In this document: positions 24,641 through 33,136 of the stretch, one piece after another
How the letters are laid out: every line of letters begins with the position of its first letter
How positions within the stretch are numbered: position 1 is the stretch's first letter
DNA from: Actinomycetes bacterium
Lineage (GTDB): Bacteria > Actinomycetota > Actinomycetes > Mycobacteriales > Mycobacteriaceae
Length of the DNA: 64,000 nucleotides
Direction of reading: 5' to 3'
NCBI GenBank assembly: GCA_023461275.1
Contig: JAEYMI010000032.1
Span: forward strand, 6,196 to 70,195
The notes under the pieces: model-generated
The model's input: only the letters and a program-made list of their open reading frames with translations
What the model was told of the DNA's origin: nothing
The model's database searches: none
Program-made: the position numbers and the translations under genes

Positions 24641-25555
24641 ATGTCCAAGACAGCTAGAACGGTCTGGGCCGGCGGCGGAGTCCTGCACCGGTCAACAGAC
24701 GACGGAACCACCGAGGTCTGCCTCGTCCACCGGCCCCGTTACGACGACTGGACCCTGCCCAAGGGCAAGGCCGAGTCCGGTGAGACGCTGATCGCCACCG
24801 GTGCTCGCGAGCTCGAGGAGGAAACCGGATACCGCGTGGCACTGGGCCGTCACCTTCGCGACGTGTCCTACGACCTGCCGACGGGCGGTCGCAAACACGT
24901 CAGGTATTGGGCGGCCAGGCCTTTGGGAGGTGACTTCGAGCCGGGCAGCGAGGTCGATCGGATTCGATGGCTCCCCGTCGACAAGGCGGCAGACAAATTG
25001 AGCTACCGACTCGATCGGTCGATTCTGCGTGAATTCACCCGACTCCCGGCGGATCTCACGACGCTGCTGGTGGTTCGTCACGCCCGCGCGGGCCGACGCG
25101 CGCGCTATCACGGCGACGACCGGCTCCGCCCCCTCGATAGTCTCGGCCGCGCACAAGCCGATGCCTTGGTGACGCTGCTGCGGACCTTCAACGCGACGAC
25201 TTTCCATGCCGCCGACCGTGTCCGGTGTGAGCAGACCATGCAGCCGGCAGCCGCCGCGCTGGCCACCCCGATCCTCGGTGAACCGACCTTGTCCGAAGAG
25301 GCATACCGGGAAGATCCGGAACCGGCCCGGCAGCGCATCCGCGAGATATCGCAGGACCCGTCGTCGGTGCACGCTATCTGCAGTCAGGGCAAGGTGATTC
25401 CATCACTGATCCAGTGGTGGGCCGACGCCGACGGTGTCAAGTTGCCCCCGGCCCGCAACCGCAAGGCCAGCGTCTGGGTTGTGTCACTCCACAACGGGCT
25501 GATGGTCGCCGCGGACCATATCGACAGTCCGCTGCCCGCCACCGACGCCGGATAG
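24641..25555 (+). CDS. mutT1: MutT1-type protein: Nudix domain fused to histidine phosphatase domain
   Basis: The 304-residue two-domain enzyme is like mycobacterial MutT1, which cleans up oxidised guanine nucleotides and diadenosine polyphosphates. The N-terminal Nudix box is seen as GKAESGETLIATGARELEEETGY, and the C-terminal domain opens with the phosphohistidine motif LLVVRHARAGRR at about residue 143, ending with HAICSQGKVIPSL. ATG 24641 follows TACGAT (24628-24633) by seven bases. Downstream is a convergent terminator shared with hupB. Confidence 0.93.
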   Translation: MSKTARTVWAGGGVLHRSTDDGTTEVCLVHRPRYDDWTLPKGKAESGETLIATGARELEEETGYRVALGRHLRDVSYDLPTGGRKHVRYWAARPLGGDFEPGSEVDRIRWLPVDKAADKLSYRLDRSILREFTRLPADLTTLLVVRHARAGRRARYHGDDRLRPLDSLGRAQADALVTLLRTFNATTFHAADRVRCEQTMQPAAAALATPILGEPTLSEEAYREDPEPARQRIREISQDPSSVHAICSQGKVIPSLIQWWADADGVKLPPARNRKASVWVVSLHNGLMVAADHIDSPLPATDAG

Positions 25556-25570
25556 TCGGAACCACACAAA

Positions 25571-25615
25571 ACAGTTCGGCCCCCGACGAGGGAAGTGCGT
25601 CGGAGGCCGAACTGT
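25571..25615. terminator. Shared hairpin terminator between mutT1 and hupB
   Basis: ACAGTTCGGCC (25571-25581) pairs perfectly with GGCCGAACTGT (25605-25615). The hairpin lies between two convergent genes, 16 bases after the mutT1 stop and 17 after the hupB stop, so it probably ends transcription in both directions. AAAAC on the left gives a short U run for the minus strand. Confidence 0.8.
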
Positions 25616-25632
25616 GGTGAAGTGCTACGAAA

Positions 25633-26205
25633 TCAGCGGCGGGTGGCCTTCTTGGCCGGAGCCTTCTTGGCGGCGGTCTTCTTGGCCGGAGCCTTCTTGG
25701 CAACGGTCTTCTTGGCCGGAGCGACCTTCTTGGCGGCGGTCTTCGCCGGAGCCTTCTTGGCGGCGGTCTTGGCCGGAGCCGCCTTCTTGACCGGAGCCTT
25801 CTTCGCCACGGTCTTCTTCGCGGGAGCCGCCTTCTTGGCCGGAGCCGCCTTCTTGGCGGCGGTCTTCTTGGCCGGGGCACCGGCGGTGCTGCCACGCTTC
25901 ACGGCCGGGCCGGTGGCGGCGAGCTTCTGCTTGCCGGCAACGACTGCCTTGAACTGAGCACCCGGACGGAACGCGGGAACCGAGGTGGCGCGCACCTTGA
26001 CGGTCTCACCGGTGCGCGGGTTGCGTGCGACGCGCGGTGCGCGACGGCGCTTCTCGAAAACACCGAAGCCGGTGATCGTGACACTCTCGCCCTTGTTGAC
26101 GGCGCGCACGATCGTGTCGACGACGAGCTCGACTGCTTCGGTCGCAGTCTTGCGATCCGCGTCGAGTTTCTTGGTCAGCTCATCAATGAGCTCTGCCTTG
26201 TTCAT
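25633..26205 (-). CDS. hupB: HU-type nucleoid protein with Lys/Ala-rich tail
   Basis: This histone-like DNA-binding protein compacts the nucleoid. Residues 1-90 form the HU fold (MNKAELIDELTKKL, GESVTITGFGVFEKRRR, ARNPRTGETVKV, VPAFRPGAQFKA). Residues ~105-190 are a tail of Ala-Lys-Pro repeats such as APAKKTAAKK, the eukaryotic H1-like extension typical of Mycobacteriales HupB. ATG 26205 has GGAGGT six bases upstream; the frame is open above but has no such site. The 177-bp region 26206-26382 upstream should hold the promoter; I cannot fix its hexamers. The order mutT1-hupB-leuD matches Rv2985-Rv2987c. Confidence 0.97.
   Translation of the reverse strand: MNKAELIDELTKKLDADRKTATEAVELVVDTIVRAVNKGESVTITGFGVFEKRRRAPRVARNPRTGETVKVRATSVPAFRPGAQFKAVVAGKQKLAATGPAVKRGSTAGAPAKKTAAKKAAPAKKAAPAKKTVAKKAPVKKAAPAKTAAKKAPAKTAAKKVAPAKKTVAKKAPAKKTAAKKAPAKKATRR
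25645..25880 (-). repeat. Repeats encoding the HupB AAKK tail
   Basis: Short in-frame repeats (GCCTTCTTGGC-type on the plus strand) encode the Lys-Ala-Pro tail of HupB. They are coding low-complexity sequence rather than an independent element. Confidence 0.85.
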
Positions 26206-26382
26206 TGGAAACCTCCGCAAGCTGTTCTGACCCCATTTTGGGCCAGCTACCAACACACGGTAAACGTCAGATTCGAAAACGTCCATCTTCCACGCCAATT
26301 AGCCGGTCGTGTTGCGAAATCGACGCTGCCGCGCGACTTCTGCGATCCGGCGGGGAAAGCTGGTGTGTCGAGGGGTTTCTCG

Positions 26383-26976
26383 TCAGTCGCCGAGGGTCAC
26401 CGGTTTGAATGACGGACGAAATCGCTCATACTCGGAAATCGCTTCTACCTGCTGCAATGTCAGCCCGATGTCGTCGAGTCCTTCCATCAGACGCCACCGT
26501 GTGTAGTCATCAATTGCCAACGGCACCACGAGTTCTCCGGCGGTGACGGTCTTATCTTCAAGGCTGACGGTCAGTTCCAGCCCGGGCTCTTCCTCAAGTC
26601 GCTTCCACAGCAACTCGACGTCGGCTTGTTCCACCTGTGCCGCCAACAAACCTGCCTTTCCGGCGTTGCCGCGGAAGATGTCTGCGAAGCGGGAGGAGAT
26701 GACGACCCGAAATCCGAAGTCCGACAGCGCCCAGACCGCATGCTCGCGTGACGATCCGGTGCCGAAGTCGGGTCCGGCGACCAGCACGCTGCCATGACTC
26801 CACGGCTCGGAGTTCAGGATGAAGTCCGGATCGTTACGCCACGCGGCGAACAACGCATCCTCAAATCCGGTGCGGGTCACCCGCTTCAGGTAGACGGCCG
26901 GGATGATCTGGTCGGTGTCGACATTGCCGCGGCGCAGCGGCACTCCGATTCCGGTGTGGGTGATGAAACGTTCCAT
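26383..26976 (-). CDS. leuD: 3-isopropylmalate dehydratase small subunit
   Basis: LeuD is the swivel-domain subunit that with LeuC isomerises 2- to 3-isopropylmalate in leucine synthesis. The 197-residue protein shows RRGNVDTDQIIPAVYLKR, the substrate-binding GSSREHAVWALSDFGFRVVISSRFADIF, and the family tail LTLQQVEAISEYERFRP. It follows leuC by 41 bp on the same strand, so the two are probably co-transcribed. Confidence 0.97.
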   Translation of the reverse strand: MERFITHTGIGVPLRRGNVDTDQIIPAVYLKRVTRTGFEDALFAAWRNDPDFILNSEPWSHGSVLVAGPDFGTGSSREHAVWALSDFGFRVVISSRFADIFRGNAGKAGLLAAQVEQADVELLWKRLEEEPGLELTVSLEDKTVTAGELVVPLAIDDYTRWRLMEGLDDIGLTLQQVEAISEYERFRPSFKPVTLGD

Positions 26977-27017
26977 GTCAGTACCTTTGGGTGTGTTCAG
27001 AGTGTGTGGGGAGCAGA

Positions 27018-28469
27018 TCAGACGAGATCGACGGGCGCGGAGAGCGTGCCCCGCACCGCGGTGGCCGCCGCGACCGCAGGCGAAACCAGATGCGTTCGGC
27101 CGCCTTTGCCCTGCCGCCCTTCGAAGTTGCGGTTGGACGTCGAGGCGCAGCGCTCACCCGGGGCGAGCTGGTCGGGATTCATTCCCAGGCACATCGAACA
27201 TCCGGCCTGACGCCACTCTGCCCCTGCCGCAGTGAAGATCTCACCGAGACCCTCGTCCTCGGCCTGTGCCCGCACCCGCATCGAGCCCGGGACGATCAGC
27301 ATGCGCATGCCGTCGGCGACCTTGCGGCCCTTGAGGATGCCGGCAACCGCACGCAGGTCCTCGATCCGTCCATTGGTGCACGACCCGACGAACACGGTGT
27401 CCACCTTGATGTCTCGCAACGGGGTACCGGGCGTGAGGTCCATGTACTCCAGCGCCTTGGCGGCCGAGGTGGCGGCGTTCTCGTCACCCATCTCGGCGGG
27501 ATCGGGGACCCGATCCCCCAGCGGCGCACCCTGACCCGGGTTGGTTCCCCAGGTGACGAACGGGGTCAGCGAAGCGGCGTCGATGTGCACCTCGGCGTCG
27601 AACTCGGCATCGGGATCGGTACGCAGGCTGTCCCAGTAGGCAACTGCGGCATCCCAGTTCGCTCCGGTCGGCGCGTGCTGACGGCCGCGCAGGAACTCGT
27701 AGGTGATGGCATCCGGGGCGATCATGCCGGCACGTGCACCCGCCTCAATCGACATGTTGCAGATGGTCATCCGCGCTTCCATCGAGAGCTTCTCGATCGC
27801 CGAGCCGCGGTACTCGAGGACATAGCCTTGTCCCCCACCGGTTCCGATCTTCGCGATGACGGCCAGGATGAGGTCCTTGCTGGTGACGCCGTCGGGCAGT
27901 TCCCCGTCGACGGTGATGGCCATTGTCTTGAACGGCCGCAACGAAAGTGTCTGTGTCGCCATCACATGCTCGACCTCGGAGGTACCGATGCCCATGGCCA
28001 ACGCTCCGAACGCACCGTGCGTCGAGGTGTGGCTGTCACCGCAGACGACGGTCATCCCCGGCTGCGTCAAGCCCAGCTGGGGCCCGACGACGTGCACGAT
28101 GCCCTGCTCGGCATCGCCCATGGGGTGCAGTCGGATACCGAATTCCTCGCAGTTGCGTCGCAAGGTCTCCACCTGGGTGCGCGACACCTCGTCGGCGATG
28201 GGTTTGAAGATGTCGACGGTGGGGACGTTGTGGTCCTCGGTGGCGATCGTGAGATCGGGCCGGCGCACCGGGCGTCCGGCCAGTCGCAGGCCTTCGAACG
28301 CCTGCGGGCTGGTCACCTCGTGCACGAGGTGGAGGTCGATGTAGATGAGGTCGGGATTGTGATTGCCGTGGGCATCGGCCTCACCACGTACGACGACGTG
28401 GTCATCCCAGACCTTTTCGGCGAGAGTACGTGGCCGGTTATCGATTGGCGCTGCAGGGCTGTCGCTCAT
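27018..28469 (-). CDS. leuC: 3-isopropylmalate dehydratase large subunit
   Basis: LeuC is the iron-sulfur subunit. The aconitase-type cluster cysteines are in VFVGSCTNGRIEDLR and in AGCSMCLGMNPD, and the N-terminus RTLAEKVWDDHVV and VHEVTSPQAFEGLR match the family. About 483 residues from ATG 28469; a second ATG at 28484 is in frame and neither has a clear ribosome site. It is divergent from an IclR-type regulator, with tandem 16-bp repeats in the 106-bp gap that may be the operator. Confidence 0.96.
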   Translation of the reverse strand: MSDSPAAPIDNRPRTLAEKVWDDHVVVRGEADAHGNHNPDLIYIDLHLVHEVTSPQAFEGLRLAGRPVRRPDLTIATEDHNVPTVDIFKPIADEVSRTQVETLRRNCEEFGIRLHPMGDAEQGIVHVVGPQLGLTQPGMTVVCGDSHTSTHGAFGALAMGIGTSEVEHVMATQTLSLRPFKTMAITVDGELPDGVTSKDLILAVIAKIGTGGGQGYVLEYRGSAIEKLSMEARMTICNMSIEAGARAGMIAPDAITYEFLRGRQHAPTGANWDAAVAYWDSLRTDPDAEFDAEVHIDAASLTPFVTWGTNPGQGAPLGDRVPDPAEMGDENAATSAAKALEYMDLTPGTPLRDIKVDTVFVGSCTNGRIEDLRAVAGILKGRKVADGMRMLIVPGSMRVRAQAEDEGLGEIFTAAGAEWRQAGCSMCLGMNPDQLAPGERCASTSNRNFEGRQGKGGRTHLVSPAVAAATAVRGTLSAPVDLV

Positions 28470-28521
28470 AGGTGGTACTCGCATCTGTTCGGATCACCGG
28501 TGCGGGCTGAAACACTCCGGC

Positions 28522-28553
28522 GACGTGTATCTCAGTAGACGTGCATCTCAATA
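28522..28553. promoter_or_regulatory. Tandem 16-bp repeat between leuC and the IclR gene
   Basis: GACGTGTATCTCAGTA (28522-28537) is followed directly by GACGTGCATCTCAATA (28538-28553), 14 of 16 identical. It sits in the divergent promoter region just upstream of the TAGTAT hexamer of the regulator. IclR proteins such as LtbR (Corynebacterium) and NdgR (Streptomyces) bind upstream of leuC, so this is a good operator candidate. Confidence 0.6.
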
Positions 28554-28575
28554 TTTGGACAGTTAGTATCGTCCT

Positions 28576-29313
28576 ATGGGACAGGATAACGCATCAGCTG
28601 CCAGTAGCGGTATCGGCGTCCTCGACAAGGCGGTCGTCGTGTTGAGAGCCATCGCCGACGCTCCCGCCAACCTCGGCGAGCTGTGCGAACGGACCGAATT
28701 GCCGCGCGCCACCGCGCATCGGCTCGCCGTCGGGCTCGAAACCCATCGGCTCCTCGCACGCAATGCCGCCGGGCGGTGGTATCCGGGACCGGCCCTGGGA
28801 GAGCTGGCCGCATCGGCGCACGATCCGGTGCGCGAGGCGGCCCTGATGGTGTTGCCCCGCCTTCGTGAGATCACCGGCGAATCGGTACAGATTTATCGAC
28901 GCGAGGGGTCCGAGCGGGTGTGCATCGCCGCAATGGAACCGCCGACCGGCCTCCGGGACACCGTGCCGGTGGGAACCCGGTTCCCGATGACCGCGGGTTC
29001 GGCGGCCAAGGTGCTCCTCGCCTGGGCCGAACCGAGCACTCAGCGCACCCTGTTGCACGACAGCATCTTCACCGAGCGCGCACTGCACGAGATCCGCCGT
29101 CGCGGCTGGGCACAGAGCGCCGGTGAGCGCGCCGCCGGCGTCGCCAGCGTCTCCGCACCGGTCCGCGATGCTACCGGTGAAGTGATCGCTGCCATCTCCG
29201 TATCAGGCCCCATCGATCGGATGGGGCGTCGCCCGGGCGCCCGGTGGGCGGCCGACCTCCTCGCCGCCGCCGAAGCCATCCAGAAACGATTGCAGCCCGG
29301 TTCACGACCCTGA
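28576..29313 (+). CDS. IclR-family regulator, probable leucine-gene regulator (LtbR/NdgR type)
   Basis: The 245-residue regulator has an N-terminal winged helix (DKAVVVLRAIADAPANLGELCERTELPRATAHRLAVGLETHRLL, residues ~17-60). Its C-terminal effector domain includes VPVGTRFPMTAGSAAKVLLAW and AAGVASVSAPVRD. Divergent placement next to leuCD is conserved for the regulators named LtbR in Corynebacterium and NdgR in Streptomyces, which control leucine and other amino-acid genes; that role is inferred here. ATG 28576 lies six bases after TAGTAT (28564-28569), indicating a leaderless message. Confidence 0.88.
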   Translation: MGQDNASAASSGIGVLDKAVVVLRAIADAPANLGELCERTELPRATAHRLAVGLETHRLLARNAAGRWYPGPALGELAASAHDPVREAALMVLPRLREITGESVQIYRREGSERVCIAAMEPPTGLRDTVPVGTRFPMTAGSAAKVLLAWAEPSTQRTLLHDSIFTERALHEIRRRGWAQSAGERAAGVASVSAPVRDATGEVIAAISVSGPIDRMGRRPGARWAADLLAAAEAIQKRLQPGSRP

Positions 29314-29330
29314 GCGCCGCCGAAAATGGT

Positions 29331-29396
29331 TCTTCCGCGTCGAGTTCGATCGTCCGTGTCCGGCAGGTGCCGGAACGTCGAGTTCGACGCGGAAGA
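29331..29396. repeat. Nested inverted repeat (REP-like) after the IclR gene
   Basis: The arms 29331-29349 and 29378-29396 are inverted repeats matching at 17 of 19 bases, with a perfect 13-bp outer part (TCTTCCGCGTCGA / TCGACGCGGAAGA). Inside is a second perfect hairpin, TCCGGCA/TGCCGGA (29359-29374). CGTCGAGTTCGA also occurs as a direct repeat in both arms. It starts 17 bases after the IclR stop, so it may act as its terminator, but its nested design is more complex than the other terminators here. Confidence 0.7.
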
Positions 29397-29413
29397 GGTT
29401 CGGAGACAAGAAG

Positions 29414-29445
29414 AAACCCCGGCCCTGAGGACAGGACCGGGGTTT
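29414..29445 (-). terminator. Terminator of tRNA-Glu
   Basis: AAACCCCGGC/GACCGGGGTTT-type stem (AAACCCCGG at 29414-29422, CCGGGGTTT at 29437-29445) lies 8 bases beyond the 3' end of tRNA-Glu. On the minus strand it is followed by TTTCTTCTTGT, an intrinsic terminator layout. It could also stop read-through from the IclR gene on the plus strand. Confidence 0.8.
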
Positions 29446-29453
29446 GTTCGTTG

Positions 29454-29526
29454 TAGCCCCGACGGGATTCGAACCCGCGCTACCGCCTTGAGAGGGCGGC
29501 GTCCTAGGCCGCTAGACGACGGGGCC
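29454..29526 (-). tRNA. tRNA-Glu (anticodon CTC)
   Basis: The reverse complement folds as a 73-nt tRNA: acceptor GGCCCCG with CGGGGCT, D arm TCTAGCGGCCTAGGA, anticodon stem-loop CGCCCTCTCAAGGCG with CTC, and T arm CGGGTTCGAATCCCG. CCA is not encoded. It lies beside tRNA-Gln and gltX, as in M. tuberculosis. The bases between the two tRNAs (29527-29641) hold nothing I can identify. Confidence 0.96.
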
Positions 29527-29641
29527 AGGACTCATCGCAACAGCCGAAAGATCTGAAAGACAGATCAGCCAAACAAACTCGGCAGACGATGACCATATTC
29601 AGTTTTGAACTCCAAGAGCTCGCGTGAACTCATAAAGCTCG

Positions 29642-29713
29642 CTGGGGTACCAGGACTCGAACCTAGAATGGCTGAACCAGAATCAGCTGTGTTGCCAATT
29701 ACACCATACCCCA
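29642..29713 (-). tRNA. tRNA-Gln (anticodon CTG)
   Basis: The 72-nt tRNA on the reverse strand has acceptor TGGGGTA with TACCCCA, anticodon stem-loop CTGATTCTGGTTCAG with CTG, and T arm TAGGTTCGAGTCCTG. The weak U1-A72 pair is the identity element used by the GatCAB amidotransferase route. No glutaminyl-tRNA synthetase is expected in this lineage; GltX and GatCAB in this window would charge it. Bases 29714-29857 up to gltX hold no gene. Confidence 0.95.
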
Positions 29714-29857
29714 AGGGGTTACCCGTCCGAGGTGGTGTGGCCGCTCGCTCTGCTCGCTGTCACGCCCCGAAAAGGACCGAGCAGTAGAGTACCAAAGGGA
29801 GACCCTCTGACCACAAATCAGCAGTTCAGACCACCATTTTGAGGAATCCCCGCGCGT

Positions 29858-31339
29858 TCAGCCGCGTGTGGTCAACTCCCGGGCCGCGGCCAAGCGCGCC
29901 AGGCTCCGCTCGCGCCCGAGCAACTCCATCGACTCGAACAGCGGCGGGCTCACCTGAGATCCGGTCACCGCCACCCGCACCGGCCCGAAGGCCTTGCGTG
30001 GTTTGAGGCCCAGCGAGTCGACGAGCGCGGTCTTGAGCGCCTCTTCCAGCGCCGGCCCGCTCCAATGCTCGAGCGGTTCGACGGCGGCGATGGTGGCGTC
30101 GAGAACCTCGGTGGCGTCGGCCCCCAGATTCTTCGACGCCGACTTCTCGTCGATGACGAAATCTTCGTCGGAGACATAGAGGAACGAGATCAGTCCCCAG
30201 GCATCACCGAGCACCTGGATGCGGGTCTGAATGAGGTCGGCGACCGCGGTCAGCAACGCGTCGTCGACCGGCTCGCCGAGGTGTCCCTGGGCGATCAGAT
30301 ACGCCTTGAGGCGTGCGGTGAAGTCGGCGGGTTCGAGGAGCCGAAGGTGTTCGGCGTTGATCGCGTCGGCCTTCTTCTGATCGAACCGTGCCGGGTTGGA
30401 GTTGACGTCGCGAACGTCGAACTTCTCGATCATCTGCTCGAGGCTGAACACATCTTGTTCGTGCGAGTATCCCCAGCCCAGCAGGGCGAGGTAGTTGAGC
30501 AGTCCCTCCGGGATGAAACCCCGGTCGCGGTGATGGAAGAGGTTGGACTCCGGATCTCGTTTGGAGAGTTTCTTATTGCCCTCCCCCATCACAAAGGGCA
30601 GATGACCGAACATCGGAATCCCGTCGGCCACACCGATCCTGCCGAGCGCCTCGTACAGCGCGATCTGCCGCGGCGTCGAGGAGAGCAGGTCCTCGCCACG
30701 CAGCACGTGCGTGATCTTCATCATCGCGTCGTCGACGGGGTTGACCAGTGTGTAGAGCGGGTCACCGTTCGCACGGGTGAGCGCGAAGTCGGGCACAGTG
30801 CCCGCCTTGATCGTCGTCGTGCCGCGCACGAGGTCGTCCCACGTGAGATCGTGATCGGGCATCCGAAGGCGCACAACGGGTTTGCGTCCCTCTGCGAGGT
30901 AGGCCTGACGCTGATCGTCGGTGAGGCCTCGGTCGAAGTTGTCGTATCCGAGTTTCGGGTCGCGGCCGGCGGCCCGGTGTCGTGCCTCGACTTCCTCGGG
31001 CGTCGAGAATGCTTCGTAGGCCTCGCCGGCAGCCAGCAGCCTGGCCACCACGTCGAGGTGGATGTCGCGACGCTCCGACTGTCGATAGGGACCGTAGGGA
31101 CCACCGACCTCCGGCCCCTCGTCCCAGTTCAGACCCAACCAGCGCAGCGCGTCGAGGATCGCCGCATAGGACTCCTCGGAGTCACGGTTGGCGTCGGTGT
31201 CCTCGATCCGGAACACGAAGGTGCCGTTGTCGTGGCGCGCCTGCGCGAAATTGAACAGCGCGGTCCGGACCAGTCCCACGTGCGGGGTACCCGTTGGCGA
31301 GGGACAGAATCGGACACGGACCGGCGCTGGACTGTTCAT
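29858..31339 (-). CDS. gltX: Glutamyl-tRNA synthetase (probably non-discriminating)
   Basis: GltX charges tRNA-Glu and, in bacteria without GlnRS, also tRNA-Gln with glutamate. The 493-residue class I synthetase has the HIGH-type motif FCPSPTGTPHVGLVRTALFN and the KMSKS-type motif KKLSKRDPES, with the anticodon-binding C-terminal half. ATG 31339 (MNSPAPVRVRF) follows TACCCT (31352-31347) by seven bases, indicating a leaderless message; nine upstream codons are open in frame. The two tRNA substrates lie just downstream. Confidence 0.97.
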   Translation of the reverse strand: MNSPAPVRVRFCPSPTGTPHVGLVRTALFNFAQARHDNGTFVFRIEDTDANRDSEESYAAILDALRWLGLNWDEGPEVGGPYGPYRQSERRDIHLDVVARLLAAGEAYEAFSTPEEVEARHRAAGRDPKLGYDNFDRGLTDDQRQAYLAEGRKPVVRLRMPDHDLTWDDLVRGTTTIKAGTVPDFALTRANGDPLYTLVNPVDDAMMKITHVLRGEDLLSSTPRQIALYEALGRIGVADGIPMFGHLPFVMGEGNKKLSKRDPESNLFHHRDRGFIPEGLLNYLALLGWGYSHEQDVFSLEQMIEKFDVRDVNSNPARFDQKKADAINAEHLRLLEPADFTARLKAYLIAQGHLGEPVDDALLTAVADLIQTRIQVLGDAWGLISFLYVSDEDFVIDEKSASKNLGADATEVLDATIAAVEPLEHWSGPALEEALKTALVDSLGLKPRKAFGPVRVAVTGSQVSPPLFESMELLGRERSLARLAAARELTTRG

Positions 31340-31417
31340 GATGGTCAGGGTATCGAACCGCGCCACGACCTCTGCCGCTCGGATCTCTGGCGCCCAGACC
31401 TCCGGCGCCCCGGCCCT

Positions 31418-32239
31418 CTAGCGGTGCTGTGCGAGAAAGTCGATCAGCAGGCGGTTGACCTCTGCCGGCTGTTCCAGATAGCCGAAGTGACCGGCCTTGG
31501 CCACCTCTTCATATCTCGCACCCGGGATCGCGTCGGCGACCTCACGCGCGAGAATCGGTGGCAGAGTGCGGTCGTCGGCGAATCCGATGACCATCGACGG
31601 CCGGGTGATGAGCTTGTAGGCATCGAGCCGGTTGAGTTCGCCGTTGTGCAACTCGAGTTGGGCACGCACACCCGCGGTCACCTTCTGCGGTGAGTAGCTG
31701 ATGATGTCGAGCCAGTCACGCGCGGCACGATCGTCGGCAAGGGTGTGCGGTGAGAGGTTCAGGTGCGCGGTGATCGCGGCGTCGTAGTCCGGCGGCAGCG
31801 TGATGTTCTGGTCGTAGAGTGCACGTTCGCCAGCCGAGATCGCTTGCTGCAGAGGCGTACTGCGGCCGTAGGTGGCAACCATCACCGCCGCTGCGACCAG
31901 ATCGGGACGTGCCAGGGTCAACTCCTGGGTGATCCGCGCGCCCAGCGAGGTTCCGATCACGAAGGCCGGACCGTCGTCGAGATGCTCGATCAGTGCCGCG
32001 GTGTCGGCGACCATGTCGTCGATGGTGAAGCCCTCGGGACATTCCGAGGTCGGCGCGATACCGCGATTGTCGAACACGACGACGCGGTATCCCGCCTTGA
32101 CCAAGGTCGGTTGCTGATGGGCCTTCCAGACCCGACCGGGACTTCCGGTACCCATCACCATCACCACCAGCGGGCCGGCACCGGTGGATTCGAAGGCCAG
32201 ATCAATTCCGTTGATCCGGGCCACATTTGGTGCGGTCAC
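31418..32239 (-). CDS. Alpha/beta hydrolase
   Basis: The alpha/beta-hydrolase fold protein has 273 residues. The nucleophile elbow is GTSLGA (FVIGTSLGARITQEL, about residues 92-106), an oxyanion region is near MGTGSPGRVW, the acid is likely in IGFADDRTLPP, and the catalytic histidine is in KAGHFGYLEQP. No signal peptide. GTG 32239 overlaps the stop of the FAH-family gene as GTGA, so the two are coupled and may act on related substrates, for example opening and hydrolysis of small carbonyl compounds. Substrate unknown. Confidence 0.85.
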   Translation of the reverse strand: MTAPNVARINGIDLAFESTGAGPLVVMVMGTGSPGRVWKAHQQPTLVKAGYRVVVFDNRGIAPTSECPEGFTIDDMVADTAALIEHLDDGPAFVIGTSLGARITQELTLARPDLVAAAVMVATYGRSTPLQQAISAGERALYDQNITLPPDYDAAITAHLNLSPHTLADDRAARDWLDIISYSPQKVTAGVRAQLELHNGELNRLDAYKLITRPSMVIGFADDRTLPPILAREVADAIPGARYEEVAKAGHFGYLEQPAEVNRLLIDFLAQHR

Positions 32240-33012
32240 GGTTTGTCCACCACGGGATTGCTCAGGGTGCCGATGCCCTCGACGGTCACCGAGACGCGTT
32301 GCCCGGCCACCATCGGCCCGATGCCCTCCGGCGTGCCGGTCAGGATCACATCACCGGGGAGCAGCGTCATCACGCGCGAGATCCACTCCACGATCTCACC
32401 GATGCTGTGGATCATCGACGACGTGCGTGCCCGCTGCCGGACCTCGCCGTCGAGTTCGGTGGTCAGCAGGAGATCCGACGGGTCGAGTTCGGTCTCGATC
32501 CACGGGCCGAGCGGACAGAAGGTGTCGTAGCCCTTGCCGCGGGTCCACTGGCCGTCGGACTTCTGCTGATCACGCGCGGTGACGTCGTTGGCGATGGTGT
32601 AGCCCAGGATCACCTGCTCGGCCGCGGACGCCTTGACGTCTTTGGCGCCGCGTCCGCCGATCACCACCGCCAACTCGCCCTCGAAATCGACGCGCTGCGA
32701 TGACGGCGGTCGCACGATGGGCAGTTCCGGTCCGATGACCGAGGTGTTGGGCTTGAGGAAGATCACCGGGTCCACCGGCGCCTCCCCGCCCATCTCGGCG
32801 ATGTGGTCGGCGTAATTCTTACCGATACAGACAACCTTCGACGCGAGAATCGGCGCGAGGATGCGGATATCGGCCTGCTTCCACTTCCGACCGGTGAACG
32901 TAGGCGTACCGAAGGGGTGTTCGGCGATCTCGCGCACCTCCGCGTCGTCACCGTCGCCTTCGAACGCCACGAACGCCAGGCCGTCGGGACTCGCTACTCG
33001 TCCTAAACGCAT
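32236..33012 (-). CDS. Fumarylacetoacetate hydrolase family protein
   Basis: The 258-residue FAH-fold enzyme has metal-binding residues in VDFEGELAVVIGGRG (E-x-E), the GYTIANDVTARDQQ segment and DVILTGTPEGIGPM. Relatives include 2-hydroxyhepta-2,4-diene-1,7-dioate isomerases and acylpyruvases, which cleave or isomerise 2-oxo acids with Mg2+. The neighbour relation to gltX matches Rv2992c-Rv2993c. ATG 33012 follows TAGGCT (33025-33020) by seven bases. Exact substrate unknown. Confidence 0.88.
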   Translation of the reverse strand: MRLGRVASPDGLAFVAFEGDGDDAEVREIAEHPFGTPTFTGRKWKQADIRILAPILASKVVCIGKNYADHIAEMGGEAPVDPVIFLKPNTSVIGPELPIVRPPSSQRVDFEGELAVVIGGRGAKDVKASAAEQVILGYTIANDVTARDQQKSDGQWTRGKGYDTFCPLGPWIETELDPSDLLLTTELDGEVRQRARTSSMIHSIGEIVEWISRVMTLLPGDVILTGTPEGIGPMVAGQRVSVTVEGIGTLSNPVVDKP

Positions 33013-33136
33013 GATGTCCAGCCTATCCCAGTACGCGGGACACCAGGTGGCCAGGGCGCGTCATCCGGTTTTACAATGTGGTCACAGAATCCCGAATAGT
33101 GAGACTGGCCTGACGGCCGGCCGGGGAGGTGAGGTC

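Noticed and set aside
25645..25880. Repeats in hupB considered as CRISPR-like or satellite DNA
   Set aside because: They are in-frame codons for the HupB Lys/Ala tail, lack unique spacers, and match the known protein architecture.
29527..29641. Possible third tRNA or small RNA between tRNA-Glu and tRNA-Gln
   Set aside because: No cloverleaf, no T-loop motif and no promoter or hairpin is visible.
30065..31693. Plus-strand frame of about 540 codons opposite gltX
   Set aside because: Antisense to a housekeeping synthetase with clear motifs; no independent support.
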